A stretch of 64,000 nt of DNA. Source: Streptomyces sp. JH14 (lineage in GTDB: Bacteria > Actinomycetota > Actinomycetes > Streptomycetales > Streptomycetaceae). A program made the position numbers and the translations under genes. Below the pieces are notes generated by a model. That model saw nothing but the letters and a program-made list of their open reading frames with translations, did no database searches and was not told the origin of the DNA. Positions 24,870-34,222 of this stretch are shown one piece after another (within the stretch, counting starts at the first letter, position 1; the number at the start of each line of letters is the position of its first letter). The DNA is taken from NCBI RefSeq assembly GCF_029428675.1, contig NZ_JAJNEL010000001.1, positions 5,766,001-5,830,000 on the forward strand, written 5' to 3'.

Positions 24870-27236
24870 TCAGAAGGTCAGGCTCCAGCTGTGGAGGTGT
24901 CCCTCGTCAAGGTCGAAGATGCTCGGAGTGTCGTCCGTGACACGCAGCTTCCAGGTGCCGTTCGCCGGGAAGGCCGAGGCGTCGACGGTGTACGTCTCCT
25001 TCAGGGTGGTCGTGATGTCCCAGTTGGGACCCCAGGGCTTGACCGGGATGACGGTACCGTCCGGGGCGATCAGATTGATCACCTGGCCGTTGCAGAATCC
25101 GGCGTCGAGGTCGACCGTGACCTTGAGGTCACCCGGGGCGTTGCCGTCCTTCCCCGTGACGACCAACGGCGACTCCACCACACCCCACTTGGGGATCACA
25201 TACGGCGTGGGGTTGACGAAGACGTCCCCTCCGGACTCCAGGACGGACCAGGTCACCGGGAAATCGCGGGTGTTCCCCGCCGAGTCCGTGATGGTGATGA
25301 CGGTGTCGTAGTCCCCGACCTTCTTGGGCGTACCGGTGATCAGACCGGAGACCCGGTCGATCGCCAGGCCGTTCGGCAGGTGCTTGGCCGAGTAGGTCAG
25401 CGTGCCCGGGTGGCTACTGGCCGCCACGATCTGCCGGCTGACCGGCTGGCCGAGTCCCACCGGGCCGGTGGGCAGCGAGGACACCGCGATGTGGTTGACG
25501 TAACCCACTCCGACGTTGACGCCCGCCCAGGCGTTGGCGACGGCCTCGTAGGCGTCGCTGTGCGCGCCGTAGAGGTCGGCGGCGGCCTGGAGCGTGGCGG
25601 TCCGGGCGCCCGCGTAGTCCGTGGTGCTGGTCATGTAAACGGTGAGCGCGCGGTAGATGACGTCGGTGGCGTTGGTCAGCCCGATGCCCGACACCGGCAG
25701 GCCGTCGTAAGTGGGGCTGTCGTAGTCCACACCGTTGATGGTCTTCGCCCCGCTGCCCTCGGCGAGCAGGTAGAAGAAGTGGTCGCCCACCCCGGCCACC
25801 ATGTGGGGTTCGTCGTACTTCGCCCCCGGCTTCCAGTAGTCCAGGGGCGCGTAACCGACGGCGCTGACGCCGGCCTTGGAGGGAAGGTCCATGTAGCGGA
25901 TGGGCGTGCCGTCACCATGGAGGTCGTCCAGCTCGCCCACCATGTAGTCGGGCACGTCGTTCGGGTTGTCGGCGTAGAACTCGACGGCGGCGGCCATCAT
26001 GTCGCTGATCGCCTCGTTGAGACCCGCCGACTCACCGAAGTCGACCAAGTCGGCCGTGCTGTAGGTGACTCCGTGCGCCATCTCGTGGGCGGAGGTGTCC
26101 AGCGCCGTCACCGGGTGCTGCCCGTCGCGGCCGTCGCCGTAGCTCATGCAGAAGCAGCTGTCCTGCCAGTTGGCGTTGGCAAGGGAGACTCCCGGCTCCG
26201 CCTGGTAGTGGACCCGGGAGTAGCTGCTGCGGCCGTCGTTGGCTATGCCGTTGCGGCTGAAGCGGTCACGGTAGAAGTTCCAGGTGGTCTGCGCACCGTA
26301 GGCAGCGTCGACCGCGGCGGTCTCGGGGTCCGCCGCCGTTCCGTCGCCCCAGACGTCGTCGGGGTCGGTGATCTGGACGCCCCGGTAGTCGGTGGTCGAG
26401 TCGAGGGTCCGGTGGCCGCTCTGCGGGTCGATCAGGGCGTAGCTGCCGTCGTCCTGGCGCGTGCTGCCGATCTGGACCTGCCCGCTGTACATGCTGTTGC
26501 CGACTGCGGACTCGACGTGCTCAGCGCTCTGGAGCACGGCGCCGCTCCCGGCGTCGGTGAGGACGTGCAACTCGCTGGGTGACCCGTCCTTCTGCAGACC
26601 GGTGACCACGGACTCCCACGCCAGGGTCGGCTTGCCGCCCTGCGCCTGGACGACCAGGCGGGGCGCCTTGTCCGCGGCGGCCTTGGCGGTGCCCTTGGCC
26701 TTGGCCTCGCCCATGGCCGACTTCTTGGCCTCGGCCGCCGGGTGCTCGGCCTTGGTCGTCGGCAGGGACAGCTTGGCCTTGGAGGCGTAGCTGGTGCTGA
26801 GGACGCCGGCCCGGTCGTGAACCACGAGGTCACCGCCAAGCACGGGCAGCCCGGCGTACGTCCGCTCGTAGCGGGTGTGCACGGTCCCGTCGGCGTCCTT
26901 GACGACGTCCTTCGGAACCAGCGCCTCCTGGGAGCCCAGCTTCAGCGCGCGAGCCGTCTCCGGCGCGGCATCGGCTGCCGCGTCGAGCAACTGCCGCCGC
27001 TGCGTGGGCGACAGGAGAACGGCCTGCGCCCCGGGCCGTGGCTGCGCCGCGATCGGGGCGGGTGCCGCCTCCGTGTCGGCGGCCGCCCGCACGACGGCCG
27101 AGGCCGGCAGCGCGGAGGCGGCCAGGGTGGCGACCAGGACCGCCGCGGTCGCGGCCAGCCGCCCCTGCGAACGGCGGGCAGTCGATGGCGCCGAAACCCG
27201 TCTTATGGAGCTTCTCACTTCGGGAGTTCCTTTCAT
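24870..27236 (-). CDS. secreted M4 (thermolysin-type) zinc metallopeptidase with C-terminal P-like domain
   Basis: A 788-residue protein from ATG 27236. It has a twin-basic signal peptide (about residues 1-47), an FTP-like propeptide (VPKDVVKDADGTVHTRYERT), a PepSY-like region, and the M4 catalytic domain with HEMAHGVT (zinc His384 and His388, catalytic Glu385) and the third ligand Glu408 in GLNEAISD. Residues about 590-670 look like a putative Ig domain (GTLTYSAKHLPNGLAID, VSGLITGTPKKVGDY), and the end (about 690-788, PSIFDLDEGHLHSWSLTF) resembles the P/Homo-B domain. It should be an autoprocessed extracellular protease. It is divergent from a second M4 gene across 481 bp. Confidence 0.92.
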   Translation of the reverse strand: MKGTPEVRSSIRRVSAPSTARRSQGRLAATAAVLVATLAASALPASAVVRAAADTEAAPAPIAAQPRPGAQAVLLSPTQRRQLLDAAADAAPETARALKLGSQEALVPKDVVKDADGTVHTRYERTYAGLPVLGGDLVVHDRAGVLSTSYASKAKLSLPTTKAEHPAAEAKKSAMGEAKAKGTAKAAADKAPRLVVQAQGGKPTLAWESVVTGLQKDGSPSELHVLTDAGSGAVLQSAEHVESAVGNSMYSGQVQIGSTRQDDGSYALIDPQSGHRTLDSTTDYRGVQITDPDDVWGDGTAADPETAAVDAAYGAQTTWNFYRDRFSRNGIANDGRSSYSRVHYQAEPGVSLANANWQDSCFCMSYGDGRDGQHPVTALDTSAHEMAHGVTYSTADLVDFGESAGLNEAISDMMAAAVEFYADNPNDVPDYMVGELDDLHGDGTPIRYMDLPSKAGVSAVGYAPLDYWKPGAKYDEPHMVAGVGDHFFYLLAEGSGAKTINGVDYDSPTYDGLPVSGIGLTNATDVIYRALTVYMTSTTDYAGARTATLQAAADLYGAHSDAYEAVANAWAGVNVGVGYVNHIAVSSLPTGPVGLGQPVSRQIVAASSHPGTLTYSAKHLPNGLAIDRVSGLITGTPKKVGDYDTVITITDSAGNTRDFPVTWSVLESGGDVFVNPTPYVIPKWGVVESPLVVTGKDGNAPGDLKVTVDLDAGFCNGQVINLIAPDGTVIPVKPWGPNWDITTTLKETYTVDASAFPANGTWKLRVTDDTPSIFDLDEGHLHSWSLTF

Positions 27237-27717
27237 CCCCGCTGTGTTTCCGGGCTGTGTTCCGGTGCGGAGAACCAGTCAGGTGTGTTGGACGGAGGTG
27301 ATGGTTACAGCGGGGATCCGTGCTGTCAGCAATGACTGATACGGATGTCTGAAAACCGTCCATCGGAACAGCTTCGGTGGGCGGGGCGTCAGATGGGCTT
27401 TTACGTATGGGTAATGGAGCCGTCACAGACAAGATTGGCCAATTCCAGCTGTTATTCAGGCATGAGACGGGCCGTCAGTCCGAGGAATTGGAACGGGTTT
27501 ACCGGGCGCCTTTCTTGCTGCTTTCTTGTCGCTCGCTTGCCGAACGCTTGTCGCGCACTGTCCGACGGCGCGGTGACAATGCCTGTAATTCGCCTTTAAC
27601 ATCACGGGGCTTTACTCGAAATGGCGGCGGCTGGCATGCTCTCGACAGTCCTCGTCAGCTCTCCGTCGGTCCTCGACGGGCGCGCTGAGACGAGCTCAGG
27701 AAAGGGCGAACCCTTAC
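27237..27717. other. shared upstream region of two divergent M4 peptidase genes
   Basis: This 481-bp gap has no gene. It should hold both promoters. The middle (27400-27600) is clearly lower in GC than the flanks. I found no palindrome strong enough to call an operator. The right gene is preceded by AGGAAAGGGCGAAC upstream of its ATG. Confidence 0.5.
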
Positions 27718-29475
27718 ATGCGTGCCCCCTCGATATCCAAGCTCGCCATCGCACTCACCATCGCCACGGCGGCCTCCGCCACGATCACGGCGACGGCGGT
27801 GGCGAGCCCCGCACCGAGCAACTCGAGCGCCCAGGCGGCCTCCTCCGAAGCGACGGTCGACGCCGCCCGATCGGCGGCCTTCGCGCACGCCGCGGAGACC
27901 GGTCTGTCCGGACAGAGCGGCCTGGTCGCAGTGGACGTCATGGTCGACCAGGACGGCAAGCAGCACGTGCGCTTCTCGCAGACCTACCGGGGTCTTCCCG
28001 TGGTCGGTTCCGACATCGTTGTCCACCTCACCAAGTCCTCCAACTACCTTGGTGTGACGCGCGCTTCGGACAAGACGGTCTCGGTGCCGACCGTGGCGGC
28101 GAAGGTGACGGCGACGCAGGCGCGGGACAAGGCCGCGTCGGTGGTGTCGAAGGGCGTGGCGGCGGCTCCCCGGCTGATCGTGCACGTCCAGAACGGCACG
28201 AGCGTCCTCGCCTACCAGGTCGAGGTGGCGGCGAAGGGCGGCGCGGTCGCGTCCCACTCGGTGGTGCTCGACGCCGGCACGGGCAGCGTGGTGAGCGACG
28301 TCCCTGCCCTGGACGGGTTCATCTCCCCGAAGCTGGAGAAGAGACTCAAGACTCTGGGCGAGCAGGCCACCTCGACGGCCGGCGGGCGGTCGGCGGCGGG
28401 GAAGCCCTCGGGGTCGGGCGCCGGCACGCCTTCCGTGGGCAGCGGGGCGTCGATGTACAACGGCACGGTGACGCTGAACACCACGCAGACCAAGGCGACC
28501 ACGTACACCCTCGTCGACAGCACCCGCGGCGGTGCGGAGGTCAGGAACGCCAAGGACAATTGGCCGGTGGAGTCACGTGCCTTCACCGGCTCCAGCGCCA
28601 TGACCGACACGGACAACAAGTGGGGCAACGGCACCACGTCCGACACCAACACCGCCGGCGTGGACGCCCAGTACGGGCTGACGTCGACCTTCGACTTCTA
28701 CAAGAACACCTTCGGCCGCAACGGCATCCGCAACGACGGCACCGGTCCGCACGGTGTCGTCCACTTCGGACAGAACTACGGCAACGCCGGGTGGAGCGAC
28801 GTCTGCTGGTGCATGGTCTACGGAGACGGCGACGGCGTGACTTTCGCCAAGCCGCTGACACAGCTCGACGTCACCGGACATGAGTTGACGCACGGTGTGG
28901 TGTCGGCCACGGCCGGTCTGGAGGCTGACGTCGTCGGGCTTGAGCAGGTCGGTGAGCCCGGTTCTCTGAACGAGTCGCTGGCCGACATCTTCGGCAGTGC
29001 CGTGGAGTTCTCCACCAACAACGCCACACACGCCCCCAACTATCTGATGGGCGAGCAACTCGGCCTGTCGCAGGGGTTCCTGCGCCGACTCGACCACCCG
29101 TCGCTGGACAAGCTGGAGGGCGCCGTCGACTACTGGAGCGCCAGCGCCCCCCAGACGGAGGTGCACGCGGGTTCCGGTGTCTCCTCGCACGCCTTCTACC
29201 TGCTGGCGGAGGGCAGCGGAAGCAAGACGATCAACGGCGTCTCGTACAACTCGCCGACCTATGACGGTTCGACGCTGACCGGCATCGGCCGCGACAAGGC
29301 GGTGGCGATCTTCTACCAGGCACTGACTCGGTACATGGTCTCCAGCACCGACTTCCACGACGCCCGCACGGCGACGCTGCAGGCCGCGGCGGACCTGTAC
29401 GGACAGGGCAGCACGGAGTACGACACGGTGAACAAGGCGTGGGCCGCGGTGAATGTCACCGCGTCCAACAGCTGA
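27718..29475 (+). CDS. secreted M4 zinc metallopeptidase
   Basis: A 585-residue protein starting at ATG 27718. It has a signal peptide (about 1-30), an FTP/PepSY propeptide (QHVRFSQTYRGLPVVGSDIV), and a catalytic domain with HELTHGVV (His388, Glu389, His392) and Glu419 in SLNESLAD. The thermolysin C-terminal domain (SHAFYLLAEGSGSKTINGVS ... AVAIFYQALTRYM) is complete, and the protein ends right after it, lacking the Ig and P-like domains of its divergent neighbour. It should be a secreted neutral protease. The two M4 proteins share most of the catalytic domain pattern, suggesting an old tandem duplication followed by inversion. Confidence 0.92.
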   Translation: MRAPSISKLAIALTIATAASATITATAVASPAPSNSSAQAASSEATVDAARSAAFAHAAETGLSGQSGLVAVDVMVDQDGKQHVRFSQTYRGLPVVGSDIVVHLTKSSNYLGVTRASDKTVSVPTVAAKVTATQARDKAASVVSKGVAAAPRLIVHVQNGTSVLAYQVEVAAKGGAVASHSVVLDAGTGSVVSDVPALDGFISPKLEKRLKTLGEQATSTAGGRSAAGKPSGSGAGTPSVGSGASMYNGTVTLNTTQTKATTYTLVDSTRGGAEVRNAKDNWPVESRAFTGSSAMTDTDNKWGNGTTSDTNTAGVDAQYGLTSTFDFYKNTFGRNGIRNDGTGPHGVVHFGQNYGNAGWSDVCWCMVYGDGDGVTFAKPLTQLDVTGHELTHGVVSATAGLEADVVGLEQVGEPGSLNESLADIFGSAVEFSTNNATHAPNYLMGEQLGLSQGFLRRLDHPSLDKLEGAVDYWSASAPQTEVHAGSGVSSHAFYLLAEGSGSKTINGVSYNSPTYDGSTLTGIGRDKAVAIFYQALTRYMVSSTDFHDARTATLQAAADLYGQGSTEYDTVNKAWAAVNVTASNS

Positions 29476-29536
29476 GATTCCAACGGCTGTGAAATCGGCG
29501 CCGCAGCGTTGAAACAGGTGCCGCAGCTGTGAATCG

Positions 29537-29566
29537 GGCGCCGGCACCGATCCCGGTGTCGGCGCC
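29537..29566 (+). terminator. terminator after the second M4 peptidase
   Basis: GGCGCCGGCACCG and CGGTGTCGGCGCC pair over 13 positions with one G-T and a four-base loop. The rest of 29567-29852 has no gene; an A/T-rich segment at about 29757-29790 is the likely promoter zone of the second large subtilase. Confidence 0.75.
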
Positions 29567-29852
29567 TGGGGGCGACTCCCACCCTTGCGATTCATGTGAG
29601 TTCTACGAATCTCTTCCGGCGCCTCTCCTGATGCCACCTCAAGTCTTCGCAGTGCTCCGGCACTTTGCGCCACATCGTCTTTGGCGACTGCGGCCTGCGG
29701 ATTGGCGGAGGAGCCCCTTCGCCTCCATCCATGCAACCTACACGTAAAACCGGTGTCGATGTGTTAACCAACCTTTGATTAAAGAGTTTTGAGCCCGGCG
29801 CATCACCTCGCCGGAGCCGACCATTTCAGCCATTCATCAACCTGGAGACAGC

Positions 29853-32800
29853 ATGGGAATTTCCCCTGCCCGACGAAGATCCGCTGTGTGTGTAGGTGTT
29901 GCCCTTGTCGCCGCGCTGTTGCCCCCTGCGACGGCCTACGGTGCCGACACTCCCACGGAAAAGGCAACGGCTTCGCCGGCCGCGACCACCGGAACGAACC
30001 GCGCACCGGCCACGGTCACCCTGATCACCGGCGACAAGTTGACGGTGACTCCGGGAGCCGCAGGTACACCTCCCGAGGTGAGCGTCAAGCGCGCGCCGGG
30101 CGCCACCGGCTCGGTGCGTGTCTCCCAGGAGGACGGGCACACCTTCGTGTACCCGGACGAGGCCATGCCGTATGTCGCGGCCGGCCGGCTCGACCAGGAA
30201 CTCTTCGACGTCACCTCGCTGCTGGCCCAGGGCTACGACGACAAGCACGCCGCCGAGCTGCCGCTGATCCTCACCCACACCAAGGGATCGGCGGCCCTCA
30301 AGCCCTCCGATGACACGACGGCCCTGCCTGGCACCAAGACCACGCTGAGCCTTCCCGCCGTCCACGGCGAGGCGGTCCGCACCCACCGGTCCAAGGCCGG
30401 CGCCTTCTGGTCCACCCTCACCGGCCCGGCCCGGCATGAGAAGACCGGCGGGAAGGACAAGGCCGACTCCGCCCCCCACTCTCCGAAGTCCGCCCCCTTC
30501 GCGGCGGGCGTCGACAAGGTGTGGCTCGACGGCAGGGTGAAGGCCACCCTCGCCGACAGCACCGGACAGATCGGCGCGCCCGCCGCGTGGGCCTCCGGAG
30601 GCACCGGCGCCGGGGTCCGGGTCGCCGTCCTGGACTCCGGGGTCGACGCCGCCCACCCGGACCTCGCGCCGCGCATCGTGGACTCCAAGAGCTTCGTCCC
30701 GGGCGAGACCATCACGGACCGCCTCGGCCACGGAACCCACACCGCCTCGACGATCGCGGGCACCGGCGCCGCCTCCGACGGCAAGGAGCGGGGCGTCGCC
30801 CCCGAGGCCGACCTGCTGGTGGGCAAGGTCCTCAGCGACGAGGGCCCCGGCCTGGACTCCTGGATCATCGCCGGCATGGAGTGGGCGGCCCGGACCGAAC
30901 ACGCCAAGGTCATCAGCATGAGCCTGGGTGACGCCAACCGGCACGCCCAGAACGACCCGATGAGCATGGCCGTGAACGAGCTGACCGCCGAGACCGGCGC
31001 GCTCTTCGTGGTGGCCGCGGGCAACGAGGGAACCGGCCCGTACACCGTGACCTCGCCGGCCACCGCGGACGCCGCGCTCACCGTCGGCGCGGTGGACAGC
31101 TCCAACGCGCTGGCCAACTTCTCCGGTGCCGGACCGCGTCAGCTCGACGACGGCCTCAAGCCCGACATCACCGCCCCCGGCGTGGGCGTGCTGGCAGCAC
31201 GCTCGCAGTACCTCCCGGACATCGACAACAACTACTACACGGGCATGGACGGCACGTCCATGGCAGCGCCGCATGTCGCGGGCGCGGCGGTCCTGCTGGC
31301 CCAGAAGCACCCCGAGTGGACGGCTCAGGACCTCAAGAGCGCCCTGATGTCCACCAGCATGCGCACCCCCGACTACAGCCCCTACCAGGCCGGGACCGGC
31401 CGGGTGCTGGTGCCCGCCGCGTACTACACCGAGGCCTTCGCGACCGGGTCGGTCGACGCGGGGATCGTGCCCTGGGCGCCCGGCACCCAGCCGCAGCCGA
31501 TCCGGCGTGAGATCACGTACACCAACATCACCGACAGCCCCATCACGCTGGACCTCTCCGTCGACGCGGACGACGCGTCGTCCGGTGCGTTCTCCCTAGG
31601 CGCCGGTCAGGTGACCGTGCCCGCGCACGGAACCGCGCAGGCCGACGTGGTGGTGGACCCGGCAGGGCTTGCCGCGGGTCTGCACTCCGCGCAGGTCACC
31701 GCGAGCGGCCCCACCCCGGGTGGCTCCGCGAACCTGCACACGGTCGTGGGCGTCTCCGTCGAGTCGGAGAAGCACGACCTCACGATCCAGCTGAAGGACC
31801 GCTCCGGCCGGCCCATGAGCGGCTCCGTCATGATCATGGGTGACAACGGGGTCGACACCGCTCTGTGGGTTCCCGAGAGCGGGACGCTCACCAGCCGCTG
31901 GACTCCCGGCACCTACGCGCTCCGCGCCTATGTGGACGTGGAGGGAACGCACGGCCCCACCTCCCTCGGCGCGGCCGCGCTGGTCGCTCCCGAGGTGGAC
32001 CTGAGCACCGACCGTGACGTGGTGCTGGATGCCTCGCAGGCCCGCCAGGTGAAGGTGGACACCGCCCAGCCGACCGCCGTCGTCAACAGCCGGCTCGACA
32101 TCTGGCGCTCCTTCACCTCCACCGAGCCCACGCCGGGCGCCGGAGTCTTCGACGCGCTGTTCCCGCCGGTCGTCTACGACAGCATCTGGGCCCTGCCGAC
32201 CGGGGACAAGGTGACGAAGGGCAGCTTCGCCTTCGGCACCAGGTTCCGCGCGGAGCAGACCCCGCTGACGGTCACCGTCGACCGACACCCCCTCCAGAAC
32301 GTCCTTCCGCAGCCGGGAGCCCCGTCGCTGCCGGAGGGCAACTCCTCCCTGGACGCCGTCTTCGCCGGTGACGGCGCGAGCGCCGACTACGCCGGCCTCT
32401 CCGCCCGCGGCAAGGCCGTTGTCGTCCGCGGTGGCACAGTCGCCGCCGTGGACCAGGCGGAGGCGGCGGCTCAGGCCGGTGCCACGCTGCTGCTGGTCGT
32501 CGGTCAGGGTCCCGGCCAGACGCTCGACTGGTACGGCAAGTCCGACCTCACCACGACCGGAACGGTCCCGGTCGCCTCGCTCGCCCAGGACGAGGGCGAG
32601 GAACTGATCGAGAAGATCAGCACCGCGGGCAAGGGCGGGGTGCGCCTGCCGGCCGAGGCCCACCCCACGCCCGACTACCTCTACGACTTGGCGGACTACC
32701 ACATCGGCGCGGTGCCCGCGGATCCCTCCGCCGACACCGACCCCCACCACCTCGCCCGGATCGACCAGGACTTCGCCGTCCCCGAGGGGCTGAACGCCAC

Positions 32801-33683
32801 CGAGAAGCGGGACGACTACCCGCCGTACCACCTCGGGGGCCAGTACGCCTACCAGTCGGGGAAGGTCTTGCGTCTTCCGTTCGAGAGGCAGCCGCTCGCC
32901 GCGGGACCGCGCACCGACTGGGTCTCCGCCGACTCCAACGTCAAGTGGCAGGAGTTCGTAGAGCTGGCGAAGCAGGATCAGCGCACCGACACGCTGACCT
33001 ACGAGCCCGGCAGCGTGCTGAAGGAAAACTGGTTCCGTCCGATCGTCCGGCCTCGCATGCTCCAGGACGACGCTCTCTACCGCTACCCGGACGGCTCGTT
33101 CAGCGGCGCCGTCGAAGGGTACAGCGACTCGGGAGCGACGCACGGCGGCTCGACCGGCCCCCAGTTCAGCACGTTCTACCAGGGTGACACCGAGCTCTCG
33201 GGAAGCCCCTTCCAATGGATCGGTACCGGCAACCTGGCACCGGAGAAGCTCCCGTACCGGCTGGTCGTCGACACGAGCGGCGTCACCACGCTCGGCCCCT
33301 GGTCCACCAGCACGCGAACCGAGTGGCGTTTCCTCTCCGGCGACGTCACCAGCGCGCAGAAGATCCCCCTGGTCCAGCTGGACTACGACGTGGACGTGGA
33401 CGCCGAGGGTTGGGCGGACCGCAGGACCGACCTCACCATCAGCCCCAGCGTCCTCGGCGGCTCCGTCCCGGAGGACGAGGTCGCCTCGCTCACCCTGGAG
33501 ATCTCCTACGACGACGGGGCGACCTGGCAGAAGCAGGGCGTGAAGGAGAAGAAGGGCGCCTGGTCGGCCTCCCTGAAGGCTCCCTCCGGCGCCGACAGCG
33601 TCTCCCTCCGGGTCAACGCCGAACAGGACAACGGCGGCGGCATCACCCAGAGCATCACCCGGGCCTTTGGCCTCAAGCCTTGA
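29853..33683 (+). CDS. second very large secreted subtilisin-like serine protease (S8)
   Basis: A protein of 1276 residues from ATG 29853 with GGAGAC upstream. The signal peptide spans about residues 1-30 (VALVAALLPPATAYGA). The catalytic triad is complete: Asp261 in VAVLDSGVDAAHPDL, His293 in GHGTHTASTIAG and Ser469 in GTSMAAPHVAG, with VVAAGNEGTGP carrying the oxyanion Asn. The long C-terminal half is beta-rich with a PA-like region (about 850-920, ARGKAVVVRGGTVAAVDQAE). Domain order and length match the protease at 9568, and both share the VWLDG(K/R)VKA linker just before the catalytic domain. It should be extracellular. It is monocistronic. Confidence 0.93.
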   Translation: MGISPARRRSAVCVGVALVAALLPPATAYGADTPTEKATASPAATTGTNRAPATVTLITGDKLTVTPGAAGTPPEVSVKRAPGATGSVRVSQEDGHTFVYPDEAMPYVAAGRLDQELFDVTSLLAQGYDDKHAAELPLILTHTKGSAALKPSDDTTALPGTKTTLSLPAVHGEAVRTHRSKAGAFWSTLTGPARHEKTGGKDKADSAPHSPKSAPFAAGVDKVWLDGRVKATLADSTGQIGAPAAWASGGTGAGVRVAVLDSGVDAAHPDLAPRIVDSKSFVPGETITDRLGHGTHTASTIAGTGAASDGKERGVAPEADLLVGKVLSDEGPGLDSWIIAGMEWAARTEHAKVISMSLGDANRHAQNDPMSMAVNELTAETGALFVVAAGNEGTGPYTVTSPATADAALTVGAVDSSNALANFSGAGPRQLDDGLKPDITAPGVGVLAARSQYLPDIDNNYYTGMDGTSMAAPHVAGAAVLLAQKHPEWTAQDLKSALMSTSMRTPDYSPYQAGTGRVLVPAAYYTEAFATGSVDAGIVPWAPGTQPQPIRREITYTNITDSPITLDLSVDADDASSGAFSLGAGQVTVPAHGTAQADVVVDPAGLAAGLHSAQVTASGPTPGGSANLHTVVGVSVESEKHDLTIQLKDRSGRPMSGSVMIMGDNGVDTALWVPESGTLTSRWTPGTYALRAYVDVEGTHGPTSLGAAALVAPEVDLSTDRDVVLDASQARQVKVDTAQPTAVVNSRLDIWRSFTSTEPTPGAGVFDALFPPVVYDSIWALPTGDKVTKGSFAFGTRFRAEQTPLTVTVDRHPLQNVLPQPGAPSLPEGNSSLDAVFAGDGASADYAGLSARGKAVVVRGGTVAAVDQAEAAAQAGATLLLVVGQGPGQTLDWYGKSDLTTTGTVPVASLAQDEGEELIEKISTAGKGGVRLPAEAHPTPDYLYDLADYHIGAVPADPSADTDPHHLARIDQDFAVPEGLNATEKRDDYPPYHLGGQYAYQSGKVLRLPFERQPLAAGPRTDWVSADSNVKWQEFVELAKQDQRTDTLTYEPGSVLKENWFRPIVRPRMLQDDALYRYPDGSFSGAVEGYSDSGATHGGSTGPQFSTFYQGDTELSGSPFQWIGTGNLAPEKLPYRLVVDTSGVTTLGPWSTSTRTEWRFLSGDVTSAQKIPLVQLDYDVDVDAEGWADRRTDLTISPSVLGGSVPEDEVASLTLEISYDDGATWQKQGVKEKKGAWSASLKAPSGADSVSLRVNAEQDNGGGITQSITRAFGLKP

Positions 33684-33727
33684 GGTGGGCGAAGGTGAGG
33701 CCGAACTGACGGGCCTCGACTGACAAG

Positions 33728-33759
33728 CCCGGGGAGGGCCCATCCGGCTCCTCCCCGGG
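33728..33759 (+). terminator. terminator after the second subtilase
   Basis: CCCGGGGAGG and CCTCCCCGGG form a 10-bp stem, about 45 bp after the stop codon. Confidence 0.7.
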
Positions 33760-33777
33760 TTCGTCGCGGCAGCCTGG

Positions 33778-34101
33778 GCTCATGCGGAGCAGAACAGGCC
33801 GTTGCGGGCCGACCAGCACATTCTGATGTCCCGTTTCATGATCGACCCGGTGGGCGCGGATCTGCGGGGACTGGATCGGCGCCCGCGGGCTGGCATGGTC
33901 GTTCATCACCTCACCAGATGCCGAGCTGTGGACACCGCTGATGGATCACCTCGGCCACCAGCAGATCCATCAGACCTCCTGGGATCGCGAGCGGGTCTTC
34001 ACCTTGTTCGCCTGTGACTGGCGCGTTACGCCTCTGGAGATCTGGTTCGACCGCACTCAACCCGGGGCCCGCGGTCCAGCGCGGGGCAGCCGGAATCTGA
34101 C
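33778..34101 (+). pseudogene. frameshifted remnant of an ATPase-regulator paralogue
   Basis: Two overlapping frames match the C-terminal half of the regulator encoded at 15827-17905. First frame: LRADQHILMSRFMIDP versus MRPGQHLMLARFFVYP. Second frame, after a deletion and frameshift near 33860: DWIGARGLAWSF versus DWIRSDGLAWSL, then TPLMDHLGHQ versus EPLMHHLGHT, and FTLFACDWRVTPLEIWFDRT versus YALFACDWRETPLSVWFERT. The ATPase domain, about 45 intermediate residues and the HTH-like end are gone. It is a clear pseudogene. Confidence 0.8.
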
Positions 34102-34222
34102 CGGCAGCCACGCATGGCGGTTGTCGTCGTCCGCACCGCAGTGAGCACAAGTGAGCAGTGTTCGGCCTGTTGAGTGAGCACCTAGCTGCGCGATGGTGGC
34201 ATCAGTGCGAAAGAGGTGCCCC

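Noticed and set aside
24891..26582. A 563-residue open frame on the plus strand
   Set aside because: Antisense to the first M4 peptidase; composition is typical of a shadow frame.
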